From Cloacimonetes bacterium TCS62 (GTDB lineage: Bacteria > Cloacimonadota > Cloacimonadia > Cloacimonadales > TCS61): a DNA stretch of 11,262 bases. The translations under genes were made by a program, and so were the position numbers. The notes beneath the pieces were generated by a model. That model made no database searches. It was not told the origin of the DNA and saw only the letters and a program-made list of their open reading frames with translations. Positions 1 through 7,699 of the stretch are shown here, piece after piece. The stretch covers positions 1-11,262 of the forward strand of contig LSCM01000023.1 of the NCBI GenBank assembly GCA_001577185.1, read 5' to 3'. Position 1 is the stretch's first letter. The number at the start of each line of letters is the position of its first letter.

Positions 1-2
1 TA

Positions 3-1058
3 TGTAATCAAATAACGGTTATTATTGAAAACATTTCATATGAGAATCTCCAGAAATCCCATAAACTTATACGTGAAAAACTGGAAACTTCTCAATCGTA
101 TTCCAATATTATTGGGAATAGTAAAAAACTCCAAGAGATATTCCATATGATCGATAAGATCAAGAATTCTTCAACAACAGTATTATTGGAGGGTCCAAGT
201 GGAACCGGTAAAGAGCTAATAGCAAAAGCTATACATTATAATAGCAATCGTAAAAACAGAAAATTTATTGCTCAATATTGCGGTGCTTTACCAAAGACTT
301 TATTAGAAAGTGAACTTTTTGGTCATGTTAAAGGATCTTTCACTGGTGCAACTCGTGATAAAAAGGGATTGTTCGAAGAAGCTGATGGAGGTACTTTCTT
401 CCTGGATGAAATAGCAGATATCAGCATCTCTACTCAAGCTAAACTACTTAGGTTCTTACAGGAAGGTGAGATCAAACCAGTAGGATCTACAAAAACATTA
501 AAAGTTGATGTAAGGGTGATCTGTGCTACGAATGTTTCATTAAAAGAAAAAGTTGATGAGGGTGAATTCCGTCTTGATCTTTACTATAGACTTAACGTAA
601 TTCAACTTAATGTACCACCACTAAAAGAACGAAAATCTGATATCCCATTGTTAGCCATTCACTTTTTAGATAAGTATAGTAAAAAAATGGATAAAGATAT
701 AAAGGGTCTAACGGATGAAGCGATGAAACAGCTTAAAAATTATGATTGGCCTGGCAATATTAGACAATTAGAAAATGAAATAGAACGAGCAGTTACTCTA
801 TCTAATGATGATGACTCTATTAAATCTTCAGACCTTTCAGATGAAGTGCTACAATTTAAAGATAATATTGAAACGATCCAAATACTGGAACCAGACTCTT
901 TAAAATCTGCTGTTGAAGAATTAGAAAAGAACATGATAGTCGATGAACTTAAACAAAATGACTACAATCAGACTCATACAGCAAAAAAATTGGGATTAAG
1001 TAGACAGGGGTTAATCAAGAAGATGAAGCGTTATAAAATTGCTAAAAAATCAAAATAA
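3..1058 (+). CDS. sigma-54-dependent transcriptional activator (GAF-end/AAA+/Fis HTH), 5' end outside window
   Basis: The protein is a bacterial enhancer-binding protein that uses ATP hydrolysis to remodel sigma-54 RNA polymerase. The frame is open from base 3, so the gene starts upstream. The ATG at 147 is internal, because the codons before it encode a conserved linker. Numbering from that internal Met, the AAA+ domain shows Walker A GPSGTGKE (16-23), the sigma-54 contact loop GSFTGA (63-68, a Ser variant of GAFTGA), Walker B GGTFFLDE (82-88), an FRLDLYYRL arginine-finger region and WPGNIRQLEN. The C-terminus is a Fis-type helix-turn-helix ending in KKLGLSRQGLIKKMKRY. The first visible residues (NQITVIIEN, then a charged helix) resemble the last helix of a GAF domain rather than a receiver domain, so it may sense a ligand and not be a classical response regulator; this is inference. 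Its target genes are not evident here. The stop lies 27 nt before the dinG-like gene. Confidence 0.9.
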   Translation, partial: CNQITVIIENISYENLQKSHKLIREKLETSQSYSNIIGNSKKLQEIFHMIDKIKNSSTTVLLEGPSGTGKELIAKAIHYNSNRKNRKFIAQYCGALPKTLLESELFGHVKGSFTGATRDKKGLFEEADGGTFFLDEIADISISTQAKLLRFLQEGEIKPVGSTKTLKVDVRVICATNVSLKEKVDEGEFRLDLYYRLNVIQLNVPPLKERKSDIPLLAIHFLDKYSKKMDKDIKGLTDEAMKQLKNYDWPGNIRQLENEIERAVTLSNDDDSIKSSDLSDEVLQFKDNIETIQILEPDSLKSAVEELEKNMIVDELKQNDYNQTHTAKKLGLSRQGLIKKMKRYKIAKKSK

Positions 1059-1085
1059 TTGCCAAATTGCTATCGGGGATAGATA

Positions 1086-3905
1086 ATGAAAGAATTAATG
1101 AATTTTGTAGCATTAGATATCGAAACAACTGGATTTGATTTTGAGAAGAATGAAATTATTGAGATCGGAGCTGTACGATTTAAAGATGGTAAAGAAGAAA
1201 AGGAATTTTCTCAATTTATAAAGCCTAAAAAGAAAGTTCCTAAATTCATAAAGAAACTCACTAATATCACTGATGAACAATTGAATTCGGGTGTACGACT
1301 TTCAGAAGCACTAAAAAAGATGCTTGAATTTATTCAGGGTGACGTTGTAGTTTGTCATAATACTAGTTTTGATATTGGATTTTTGAATACAAAATTAGAA
1401 AGTAACAACCTCGAAAGGATCGCAAATGAAACTTTGGATACACTTGATCTAAGTCGGATTTATCTTCCTTTTATTTTGAACCATAAGTTAGGAACTGTGG
1501 CCGAATACTTTGATATAGATCTTACAAAAGCTCATAGAGCAATTCATGATGCCAAAGCAACAGGTTCAATATTGGTCAGTATCATAAAATTTATCGATAG
1601 AAATATATCTTTAAAGCTTAACCATCGATTATTTAAAGTTTCCAAGCTAGATAAGTATAATACAGGTTTAACCTCTTTTCTGGAAAAGATCGTATCTTAT
1701 CAAAAAAAATCTGCGATTCTATCAAAAAAAATGGGTAAAGATGTCCAATTTCACAACCGAAATTATATTGAACACAAATCAACTGAAAAAGAAGACGTAT
1801 CAATTGATGATATCTTTCATGAAGATGGTCTTTTCTCACATAATTTTGAGAAATATGAACTGCGCAGAGGTCAGATCAATATGGCAAAAGCTGTATTGAA
1901 TAACTTCACTAAGGAAGAATTTCTTCTGGTGGAAGCTGGTACGGGTGTTGGAAAATCATTAGCTTATCTAATTCCATCTATTATGCATACTAACAAAACT
2001 GATGATAAAGTGATAATTTCAACAAACACTAAAAATCTTCAGGAACAACTTTTCTATAAAGATCTTCCTACAATTAAAAAATCAGTAAAAACTCCATTTA
2101 AAGCAAGTTTGCTTAAAGGACGCAGAAATTATATCTGTCAACGTAAATGGATGGATACAACAATTGATTTCGAAAAAATATTTAGCCCTTCGGAAGTTTC
2201 CAGTTATATGAATTTAGTAGTATGGAAAGAGTTTACCAAAACTGGTGATATATCTGAAAATAGTTCCTTTAATGAAAAGAGGGAAACTAGAGTTTGGAAA
2301 AAAGTTGTCGCAGATCCCTTCCTCTGTCAGGGTAGAAAATGCGCCTCTTACAAAGATTGCTACCTGATGAACATTAGAAAAAAAGCTGAACAATCTAATC
2401 TTGTGATCATCAATCATCATCTATTACTCGCTGATATGCAATCGGAATTCTCTGCCTTGGGTAAATATAATTATTTAGTTATTGATGAAGCTCATAATGT
2501 TCCACATCTCGCTCCTACAGAACTGGGATTATCCATAACCTATGCTGAATTCTCAAATTTCTTCTCACAGATCTATAGAAGTGGTAAAAATTATCAGCAT
2601 GGAGTATTAGTCGGCATCAAATCTGCTGCTAAGAAAAGCAAATTTTCACAGAAAGAAAAACTTCTAGAACTATTAAATAATTCTATAGAATTTATTGAAG
2701 AAAACAGTAAAATATTCAATAAATTATTTAAAGATATCGGGAAAGTGGTCGAATCTAAAGGAAGTTATGGCAAATTAAGGATTAAAAATCTTGATGAACA
2801 TACATTTCTAACCGAGGAATTTGAGAAGATAATTCCCTTTTGGGAAAAGCTTTCAAGAAAAATAGTACAGATTAAAGATATTTATTGTAACATTGATAAA
2901 CAACTTTTTGTCGATTATGATAAGCACAAAGAATTCTTAGAGAACATTTCAGAAAGAATCGCACAGTATTATCTAAGTTTAAATTCTCTTTATAATCCCG
3001 ATCTCAAAGACCACGCTATGTGGTTAGAGAATTTCAAAACTAGTGATCCTAAATACCCAAATGGTGTTTTAGCTTATTGTCCCTTGAACATCGATCAGAT
3101 CCTTAATGAAACTCTTTATAGCAAAGTAAAATCAATTATTTTTACCTCTGCTACCATTGCTATTAGGAAGAAGTTTAAATATTTTTCTAGTAGAATGGGA
3201 CTTGATCTTCTGGAAGATGGATTTGTTCAAGAGTTAGTTGTAAAATCACCATTTGATTATCAAAAACAAGCTGAAGTAATTGTTGCTGGTTTCTTACCTG
3301 ATCCGAAAGATAGGTTCTTTACTGCCCAAAGCATTGAGATCATTAAACATGCGGTTGAACTTTCTCAAGCAGGTACTATGGCTCTTTTCACATCTTACAA
3401 AAACTTGAACGAAGCTTATGATTCACTCAATGAATATTTTGACCAAAAGAATATAACTCTTCATACTCAAGGGAAAGGGATCAGCCGAAATGTAATGTTG
3501 AAAGAATTCAGGAAACATAGAAAATCAGTACTGTTCGGTACGAATTCTTTCTGGGAAGGTGTAGACGTTCCGGGAGAATCTCTTGAACTCCTGATTTTGT
3601 TCAAGCTTCCCTTTATGGTTCCCTCTGAACCGATAGTAGAAGCATTTTTGGAGAAATTGGAAACTGAAGGAAAAAATAGTTTTATGCATTATATGCTGCC
3701 AAACGCAATTTTAAAATACAGACAAGGATTTGGTAGGCTAATAAGACATAAAACAGATAGGGGAATAGTCTTGGTTTTAGATAATCGCATTAAAACTAAA
3801 AGATATGGAAAATATTTTATAGAAACCATACCCGCAAAAACTATAATTCCGCAATCTTCTATAGAAATTGAGGATTATATATCTCAATTTTTCAAAAAAT
3901 TCTAA
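1086..3905 (+). CDS. dinG: DinG-family protein: DEDDh 3'-5' exonuclease fused to Fe-S superfamily 2 helicase
   Basis: This 939-residue protein joins a DnaQ-like exonuclease (about 1-170) to an XPD/DinG-type DNA helicase. The nuclease has D11 and E13 (motif DIETTG), D96 (HNTSFD) and H150/D155 (HRAIHD), a complete DEDDh set. The helicase has Walker A AGTGVGKS (284-291), four cysteines at 351, 414, 419 and 425 placed as in Fe-S helicases, a DEAH box (467-470), the motif V-like FGTNSFWEGVDVPG and motif VI QGFGRLIR (880-887). Length matches the exonuclease-fused DinG proteins of Bacillus-type bacteria (about 900-930 residues). The family unwinds 5'-tailed duplexes, R-loops or G-quadruplexes in repair; the substrate here is unknown. 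The ATG at 1086 has a GGGGA ribosome site at 1075-1079, six bases upstream. The next gene starts 34 nt downstream, so co-transcription with the repair genes is likely. Confidence 0.93.
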   Translation: MKELMNFVALDIETTGFDFEKNEIIEIGAVRFKDGKEEKEFSQFIKPKKKVPKFIKKLTNITDEQLNSGVRLSEALKKMLEFIQGDVVVCHNTSFDIGFLNTKLESNNLERIANETLDTLDLSRIYLPFILNHKLGTVAEYFDIDLTKAHRAIHDAKATGSILVSIIKFIDRNISLKLNHRLFKVSKLDKYNTGLTSFLEKIVSYQKKSAILSKKMGKDVQFHNRNYIEHKSTEKEDVSIDDIFHEDGLFSHNFEKYELRRGQINMAKAVLNNFTKEEFLLVEAGTGVGKSLAYLIPSIMHTNKTDDKVIISTNTKNLQEQLFYKDLPTIKKSVKTPFKASLLKGRRNYICQRKWMDTTIDFEKIFSPSEVSSYMNLVVWKEFTKTGDISENSSFNEKRETRVWKKVVADPFLCQGRKCASYKDCYLMNIRKKAEQSNLVIINHHLLLADMQSEFSALGKYNYLVIDEAHNVPHLAPTELGLSITYAEFSNFFSQIYRSGKNYQHGVLVGIKSAAKKSKFSQKEKLLELLNNSIEFIEENSKIFNKLFKDIGKVVESKGSYGKLRIKNLDEHTFLTEEFEKIIPFWEKLSRKIVQIKDIYCNIDKQLFVDYDKHKEFLENISERIAQYYLSLNSLYNPDLKDHAMWLENFKTSDPKYPNGVLAYCPLNIDQILNETLYSKVKSIIFTSATIAIRKKFKYFSSRMGLDLLEDGFVQELVVKSPFDYQKQAEVIVAGFLPDPKDRFFTAQSIEIIKHAVELSQAGTMALFTSYKNLNEAYDSLNEYFDQKNITLHTQGKGISRNVMLKEFRKHRKSVLFGTNSFWEGVDVPGESLELLILFKLPFMVPSEPIVEAFLEKLETEGKNSFMHYMLPNAILKYRQGFGRLIRHKTDRGIVLVLDNRIKTKRYGKYFIETIPAKTIIPQSSIEIEDYISQFFKKF

Positions 3906-3939
3906 TAAAGATTTTTTAGATATTTAAAAATTCAATAAA

Positions 3940-4614
3940 ATGATCTTTGATCAATTGGAAGAAATTTACAATGCCCTCTTAAATAGATTTTTAGATCAAA
4001 ATTGGTGGCCAGCTACTACAAAAGACGAAATCATTATTGGCGCGATCTTAACACAAAGTGTGAATTGGAGTAATGTAGAAAAAGCTATTGTTAATCTCAA
4101 GCAAAATTCTTTATGCACTCTTTCTGCTCTACATGATACCAAAGCTGAAATTATTGCTCCCTTGATCCGTTCCAGTCTATATTTTAATCAAAAAACTAAA
4201 AAATTGAAACATTTTACAAACTTTTTGTTCACTCATTTTGAGGGTAATCTTAAACTGATGTTTAGGCAAAACTTAGAAGAACTACGAAAAAATTTATTGA
4301 AAATACATGGTTTAGGAGAAGAAACTGCAGATTCAATATTGCTCTATGCCGGTGATTATCCAATTTTTGTAATAGATGCATATACTATACGAATTTGTCA
4401 ACGCCTTGGTTGTACTCAATCAAAGTGGAAATATGCAAAATATCAAAAGTTCTTCATGGATCATTTATCTGCTGATGTAGCTATGTACAAAGATTTTCAT
4501 GCTCAACTAGTTAATTTGGGAAAGAATATTTGTAAGAAAAAACATCCTGAATGCGAACAATGTCCCTTAAGTAAATTTTGTAAGTATTATGAAAATACAA
4601 CCAATCCAAGCTAA
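3940..4614 (+). CDS. endonuclease III-related HhH-GPD DNA glycosylase (COG2231/MagIII-like) with Fe-S motif
   Basis: This 224-residue protein belongs to the endonuclease III superfamily, whose members excise damaged bases. The N-terminal NWWPATTKDE followed by GAILTQSVNW (about 21-43) is typical of the MagIII/COG2231 branch. The helix-hairpin-helix reads HGLGEETAD (123-131), and the conserved catalytic aspartate is D146 in FVIDAYT. The position of the Nth catalytic lysine (GVGRKTA in E. coli) is E128, so it is predicted to be a monofunctional glycosylase without AP-lyase activity. A C-terminal C-x6-C-x2-C-x5-C set (198, 205, 208, 214) matches the [4Fe-4S] loop of Nth and MutY; H. pylori MagIII lacks this cluster. 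The ATG at 3940 is the only plausible start, since an in-frame stop lies at 3925 and no other Met occurs before residue 107. No clear Shine-Dalgarno is visible. The 3' end overlaps the radical SAM gene by 26 nt. Alkylated purines are a reasonable substrate guess, not proven. Confidence 0.85.
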   Translation: MIFDQLEEIYNALLNRFLDQNWWPATTKDEIIIGAILTQSVNWSNVEKAIVNLKQNSLCTLSALHDTKAEIIAPLIRSSLYFNQKTKKLKHFTNFLFTHFEGNLKLMFRQNLEELRKNLLKIHGLGEETADSILLYAGDYPIFVIDAYTIRICQRLGCTQSKWKYAKYQKFFMDHLSADVAMYKDFHAQLVNLGKNICKKKHPECEQCPLSKFCKYYENTTNPS

Positions 4615-5464
4615 ACAGCTTCTTTCACATGTTAAGCAGCCAGATGAGTGGTTTGGCTTGAAATATAATATGAACATTTATCGTGGATGTCAGCATCAGT
4701 GCATATATTGTGATACCCGTAGTGAATGCTATCAAATAGAAGATTTTACAAATGAAGTTTTATATAAAGAAAATGCACTTCAGCTTCTTAGAAAAGAACT
4801 AGCTTCGAAAAGAATTGTTGGAACAATTGGGTTAGGCTCTATGAACGATCCTTACATGCCTATTGAAAAGGAATATGAGCTCACTAAGAAAGCATTGCAG
4901 ATCATAGCTGAATTTGGTTTCCCTGTACATATTATTACAAAAAGTAATCTTGTTTTACGTGATCTGGATTTATTGAAAAAAATCAACGATGTTTACACAA
5001 CGATTAGTTTTACGATCACAACAACTGATGATGAATTAGCTAAGGTCGTTGAGCCAGAAGCCCCTTCGCCTTCCAATAGACTAAAAGCACTTAAGATCTT
5101 AAGTGAAAATAACATTCAAGCTGGAATAGTTTTAATGCCGGTACTTCCCTTTATCGAAGATAATGAAAAAAATATTAAAAATATTGTAACAAATGCTTAT
5201 CAAAATAGAGCTAAATATATCCTTCCATCATTTGGAATGACCTTGCGCGACAGACAGCGAGATTTTTATTACGAGAAATTAGATAAACATTTTCCAAGTT
5301 TAAAAAAAAGATATATTAACAAATTTGGAAACGATTATTCCTGCTCGATAAATAATTATCATACACTTAAGAAGTGCTTTTATAATTTGTGTAAAAAATA
5401 TAATATCCTCACAAAAATTACTCCCTATAAAAAAGAAACTGTTGAGCAAATGACGTTTTTTTAA
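4589..5464 (+). CDS. SPL-family radical SAM protein (SplB-like, COG1533)
   Basis: This 291-residue radical SAM enzyme has the motif C34-x3-C38-x2-C41 (YRGCQHQCIYCD) that binds the SAM-cleaving [4Fe-4S] cluster. The N-terminus (WFGLKYNMNIYRGC) and the region MNDPYMPIEKEYELTKKAL are characteristic of spore-photoproduct-lyase-like proteins of unknown function. Aligning LGSMNDPY by eye with the ACTSD segment of B. subtilis SplB suggests that the H-donor cysteine (C141 there) is absent, so thymine-dimer reversal is doubtful. Three C-terminal cysteines (252, 263, 268) lie in a conserved-looking segment and might hold a second metal site. The ATG at 4589 lies inside the preceding glycosylase gene (26-nt overlap). 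It is preferred because the conserved N-terminal motif begins within 22 residues and the next Met is residue 28. The overlap predicts translational coupling and a shared repair-related role, but the substrate is unknown. Confidence 0.87.
   Translation: MKIQPIQAKQLLSHVKQPDEWFGLKYNMNIYRGCQHQCIYCDTRSECYQIEDFTNEVLYKENALQLLRKELASKRIVGTIGLGSMNDPYMPIEKEYELTKKALQIIAEFGFPVHIITKSNLVLRDLDLLKKINDVYTTISFTITTTDDELAKVVEPEAPSPSNRLKALKILSENNIQAGIVLMPVLPFIEDNEKNIKNIVTNAYQNRAKYILPSFGMTLRDRQRDFYYEKLDKHFPSLKKRYINKFGNDYSCSINNYHTLKKCFYNLCKKYNILTKITPYKKETVEQMTFF
5088..5105. repeat. 18-bp perfect palindrome inside the radical SAM gene
   Basis: CACTTAAGATCTTAAGTG equals its own reverse complement over 18 bases. It encodes part of ALKILS, so it may be only a by-product of codon choice. 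Its core TAAGATCTTA recurs at 5507-5516 in the gap before recG. Confidence 0.5.
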
Positions 5465-5543
5465 TTGATTTCTGGACAAAAATAAATTAGTCATAAATCT
5501 AGCTAATAAGATCTTAACAAAATTAATGAACTCGGAAATCTAA

Positions 5544-5549
5544 TATAAT
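5544..5549 (+). promoter_or_regulatory. possible -10 element upstream of recG
   Basis: A perfect TATAAT lies in the 171-nt gap between the radical SAM gene and recG, about 87 nt before the recG start. The nearest -35-like hexamer, TTAACA at 5514-5519, is 24 nt away, too far for a standard sigma-70 spacer, and no better match sits at 16-18 nt. In sequence this AT-rich, such a hexamer can occur by chance. The rest of the gap holds no obvious hairpin terminator and no other gene. Confidence 0.25.
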
Positions 5550-5635
5550 ATGGGGAGAAATATAATTTTGATAAATCATAAGATAATTTTATTCGTTTTT
5601 GTTAATCTTACACGGTAAAAACTGATCAAAGTATT

Positions 5636-7699
5636 ATGAAACCTTTAGAAAATGAGATCAAATATCTGAAGGGGGTCGGTGAACATCGAGCTCGCAGGTT
5701 ACATAAACTCAATATCTTTACTATAGGCGATCTGCTTGAGCATTTCCCGAGAGATTATATTAATAGAACTGAAAGAGACAAAATTAGTGAATTAAAGTAT
5801 AATGAAAATTGTTCATTTGTGGGAGAAATATCTTCAGTTGAAAAACGTAACTATTCCCGGAAAAAATCACAATTAAATATCGTAATAACCGATGGTAAAG
5901 ATCTACTATTATGTACGTGGTTCCGCTTTGGTAAATGGTTTACAAAACAATTTGAAGTAGGAAAACAAATCTGGGTAAGTGGTGTCGTAACTGAATTCCG
6001 TCATTCACCTCAGCTTATTCATCCGGAAATAGAAGTATTGCAAGATGAAGAAGGTGAAACCAGTTTTTGGCATTCACGAAAAGTACTCCCGGTATATTCA
6101 CTTACGGACGGAATTAGCATTCATATAATGCGAAAACTTATCTACACTGCATTTGATAAATATACTGATGAAATCGAAGAAACTCTTCCCGTCAATTTAT
6201 TAAAGAAATATAATTTTGAATCACGGAAAATATCTCTTCAGAAAATCCATTTCACTCAACATCCTGATAAAATTAATAATATCAAAAAAAGATATAAATT
6301 TGAAGAGTTATTTTACACTCAATTAATGCTTGCTCGCAGTAATCTTAAACACCATGAGAAAAAGATAGGATTTAACTTTGTTTTAAATAAAACATATACT
6401 TCCAATTTAAAAAATTCACTACCCTTTTCTCTTACCTCTGCTCAAAAAAAGGTTATTCGTGAAATCGTTGCAGATATGAATTCCAACAAACAAATGAATA
6501 GACTCCTGCAGGGTGATGTAGGTTCAGGTAAAACGATCGTAACGGTCTTCGCTATGCTTCTTGCTTTAGAAAATGGTTTTCAATCTATTTTAATGGCACC
6601 CACTGAAATACTAGCAGAACAGCATTTTCACAGCATAAACAAACTTTTGCAGCAGCAAAAAGAAGTGAAGATAGGTCTATTAAAAGGGGGGAATTATAAA
6701 GGTAAAAAAGAAGTTTTATCGAAAATTTCCTCTGGCGAAATTGATATTATCATTGGCACTCATGCCTTGATCCAGAAAAATGTTACTTTCAAGAAAGTTG
6801 GATTAGTAGCGATCGATGAACAACATAGATTCGGAGTTGAGCAAAGGGCGATCTTATCTGAAAAAAACCAGCATCCGGATATGATCTATCTCTCTGCAAC
6901 ACCTATTCCACGTTCTCTTGCTCTTACAGTCTATGGTGATCTTGATATCAGCATTATTGATGAACTGCCTCCTAATCGCAAACCTATTAAAACGTTTTGG
7001 CATAATTCCAATAAAAAAGACATTGTATTCCAAAATGTAGAGCGAGAATTGAAACAAGGTAGACAAATCTATGTCGTTTGCCCTCTTATTGAAGAATCAG
7101 AAAAAATGGATCTTTTGGATGCTAAATCATTATACGAAACGATCTCGCAAAAAATTTTCACTCAATATAAAATTAGTTTATTACACGGCAGAATGAAGCC
7201 AAAAGTAAAAGATGAGATCATGAGAGATTTTAAAAATGGCAACATAGACGTTTTGGTTTCAACAACAGTGATAGAAGTTGGAATAGATGTTCCAAATGCC
7301 ACAGTTATGATCATCGAACATGCAGAACGATTCGGTTTGAGTCAATTGCATCAACTGCGCGGTAGAGTCGGTCGCGGGGCAGATAGATCATATTGCTACC
7401 TTATTGTATACCCTCCCATCAGCAATGATGGTAAAGAACGCTTGAACGTAATGATCAATTCAAATGATGGTTTTCTTATCGCAGAAAAAGATCTAGAAAT
7501 TAGAGGACCTGGTGAATTTTTCGGAACCGAACAGTCCGGTCTTCCACAATTTAAGCATGCAAATATTGTTCGTGATAAAGAACTATTGAAACAAGCAAGA
7601 ATAATTGCATTTTCAATTATTGAAAAAGATTTTAATTTAGAAGATAAAGAAAATACTATTCTAAATACAGTTTATTTTTCCAAATATTATAAAAAATAA
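5636..7699 (+). CDS. recG: ATP-dependent DNA helicase RecG
   Basis: RecG is a double-strand DNA translocase that reverses stalled replication forks and processes Holliday junctions and R-loops. At 687 residues it is full length (E. coli 693). The N-terminus LKGVGEHRARRLHKLNI, followed by LLEHFPRDYINR, is the family signature and supports the ATG at 5636, although no clear ribosome-binding site precedes it. A wedge/OB-fold domain follows (about 50-150). Helicase motifs are Walker A GDVGSGKT (293-300), APTEILAEQH, the DEAH-like box DEQHRFG (394-400), LSATPIPRSL, VSTTVIEVGIDVPNA and HQLRGRVGRG (572-581). The C-terminal ERFGLSQLH and GPGEFFGTEQSG are also typical. It follows three repair-related genes after 171 nt and may have its own promoter. 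No frameshift or missing motif was seen. Confidence 0.97.
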   Translation: MKPLENEIKYLKGVGEHRARRLHKLNIFTIGDLLEHFPRDYINRTERDKISELKYNENCSFVGEISSVEKRNYSRKKSQLNIVITDGKDLLLCTWFRFGKWFTKQFEVGKQIWVSGVVTEFRHSPQLIHPEIEVLQDEEGETSFWHSRKVLPVYSLTDGISIHIMRKLIYTAFDKYTDEIEETLPVNLLKKYNFESRKISLQKIHFTQHPDKINNIKKRYKFEELFYTQLMLARSNLKHHEKKIGFNFVLNKTYTSNLKNSLPFSLTSAQKKVIREIVADMNSNKQMNRLLQGDVGSGKTIVTVFAMLLALENGFQSILMAPTEILAEQHFHSINKLLQQQKEVKIGLLKGGNYKGKKEVLSKISSGEIDIIIGTHALIQKNVTFKKVGLVAIDEQHRFGVEQRAILSEKNQHPDMIYLSATPIPRSLALTVYGDLDISIIDELPPNRKPIKTFWHNSNKKDIVFQNVERELKQGRQIYVVCPLIEESEKMDLLDAKSLYETISQKIFTQYKISLLHGRMKPKVKDEIMRDFKNGNIDVLVSTTVIEVGIDVPNATVMIIEHAERFGLSQLHQLRGRVGRGADRSYCYLIVYPPISNDGKERLNVMINSNDGFLIAEKDLEIRGPGEFFGTEQSGLPQFKHANIVRDKELLKQARIIAFSIIEKDFNLEDKENTILNTVYFSKYYKK

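Noticed and set aside
147..149. ATG at 147 as the true start of the sigma-54 activator
   Set aside because: The frame is open to the window edge and the upstream codons encode the conserved IIGNSKKLQEIF linker and a GAF-like helix.
740..934. Open frame of 64 codons on the minus strand
   Set aside because: It lies fully inside the conserved sigma-54 activator gene, is Ser-rich and has no recognisable domain; it is a shadow frame.
5507..5516. Palindrome TAAGATCTTA after the radical SAM gene as a terminator
   Set aside because: It has no loop and no following T-tract, so it cannot form an intrinsic terminator.
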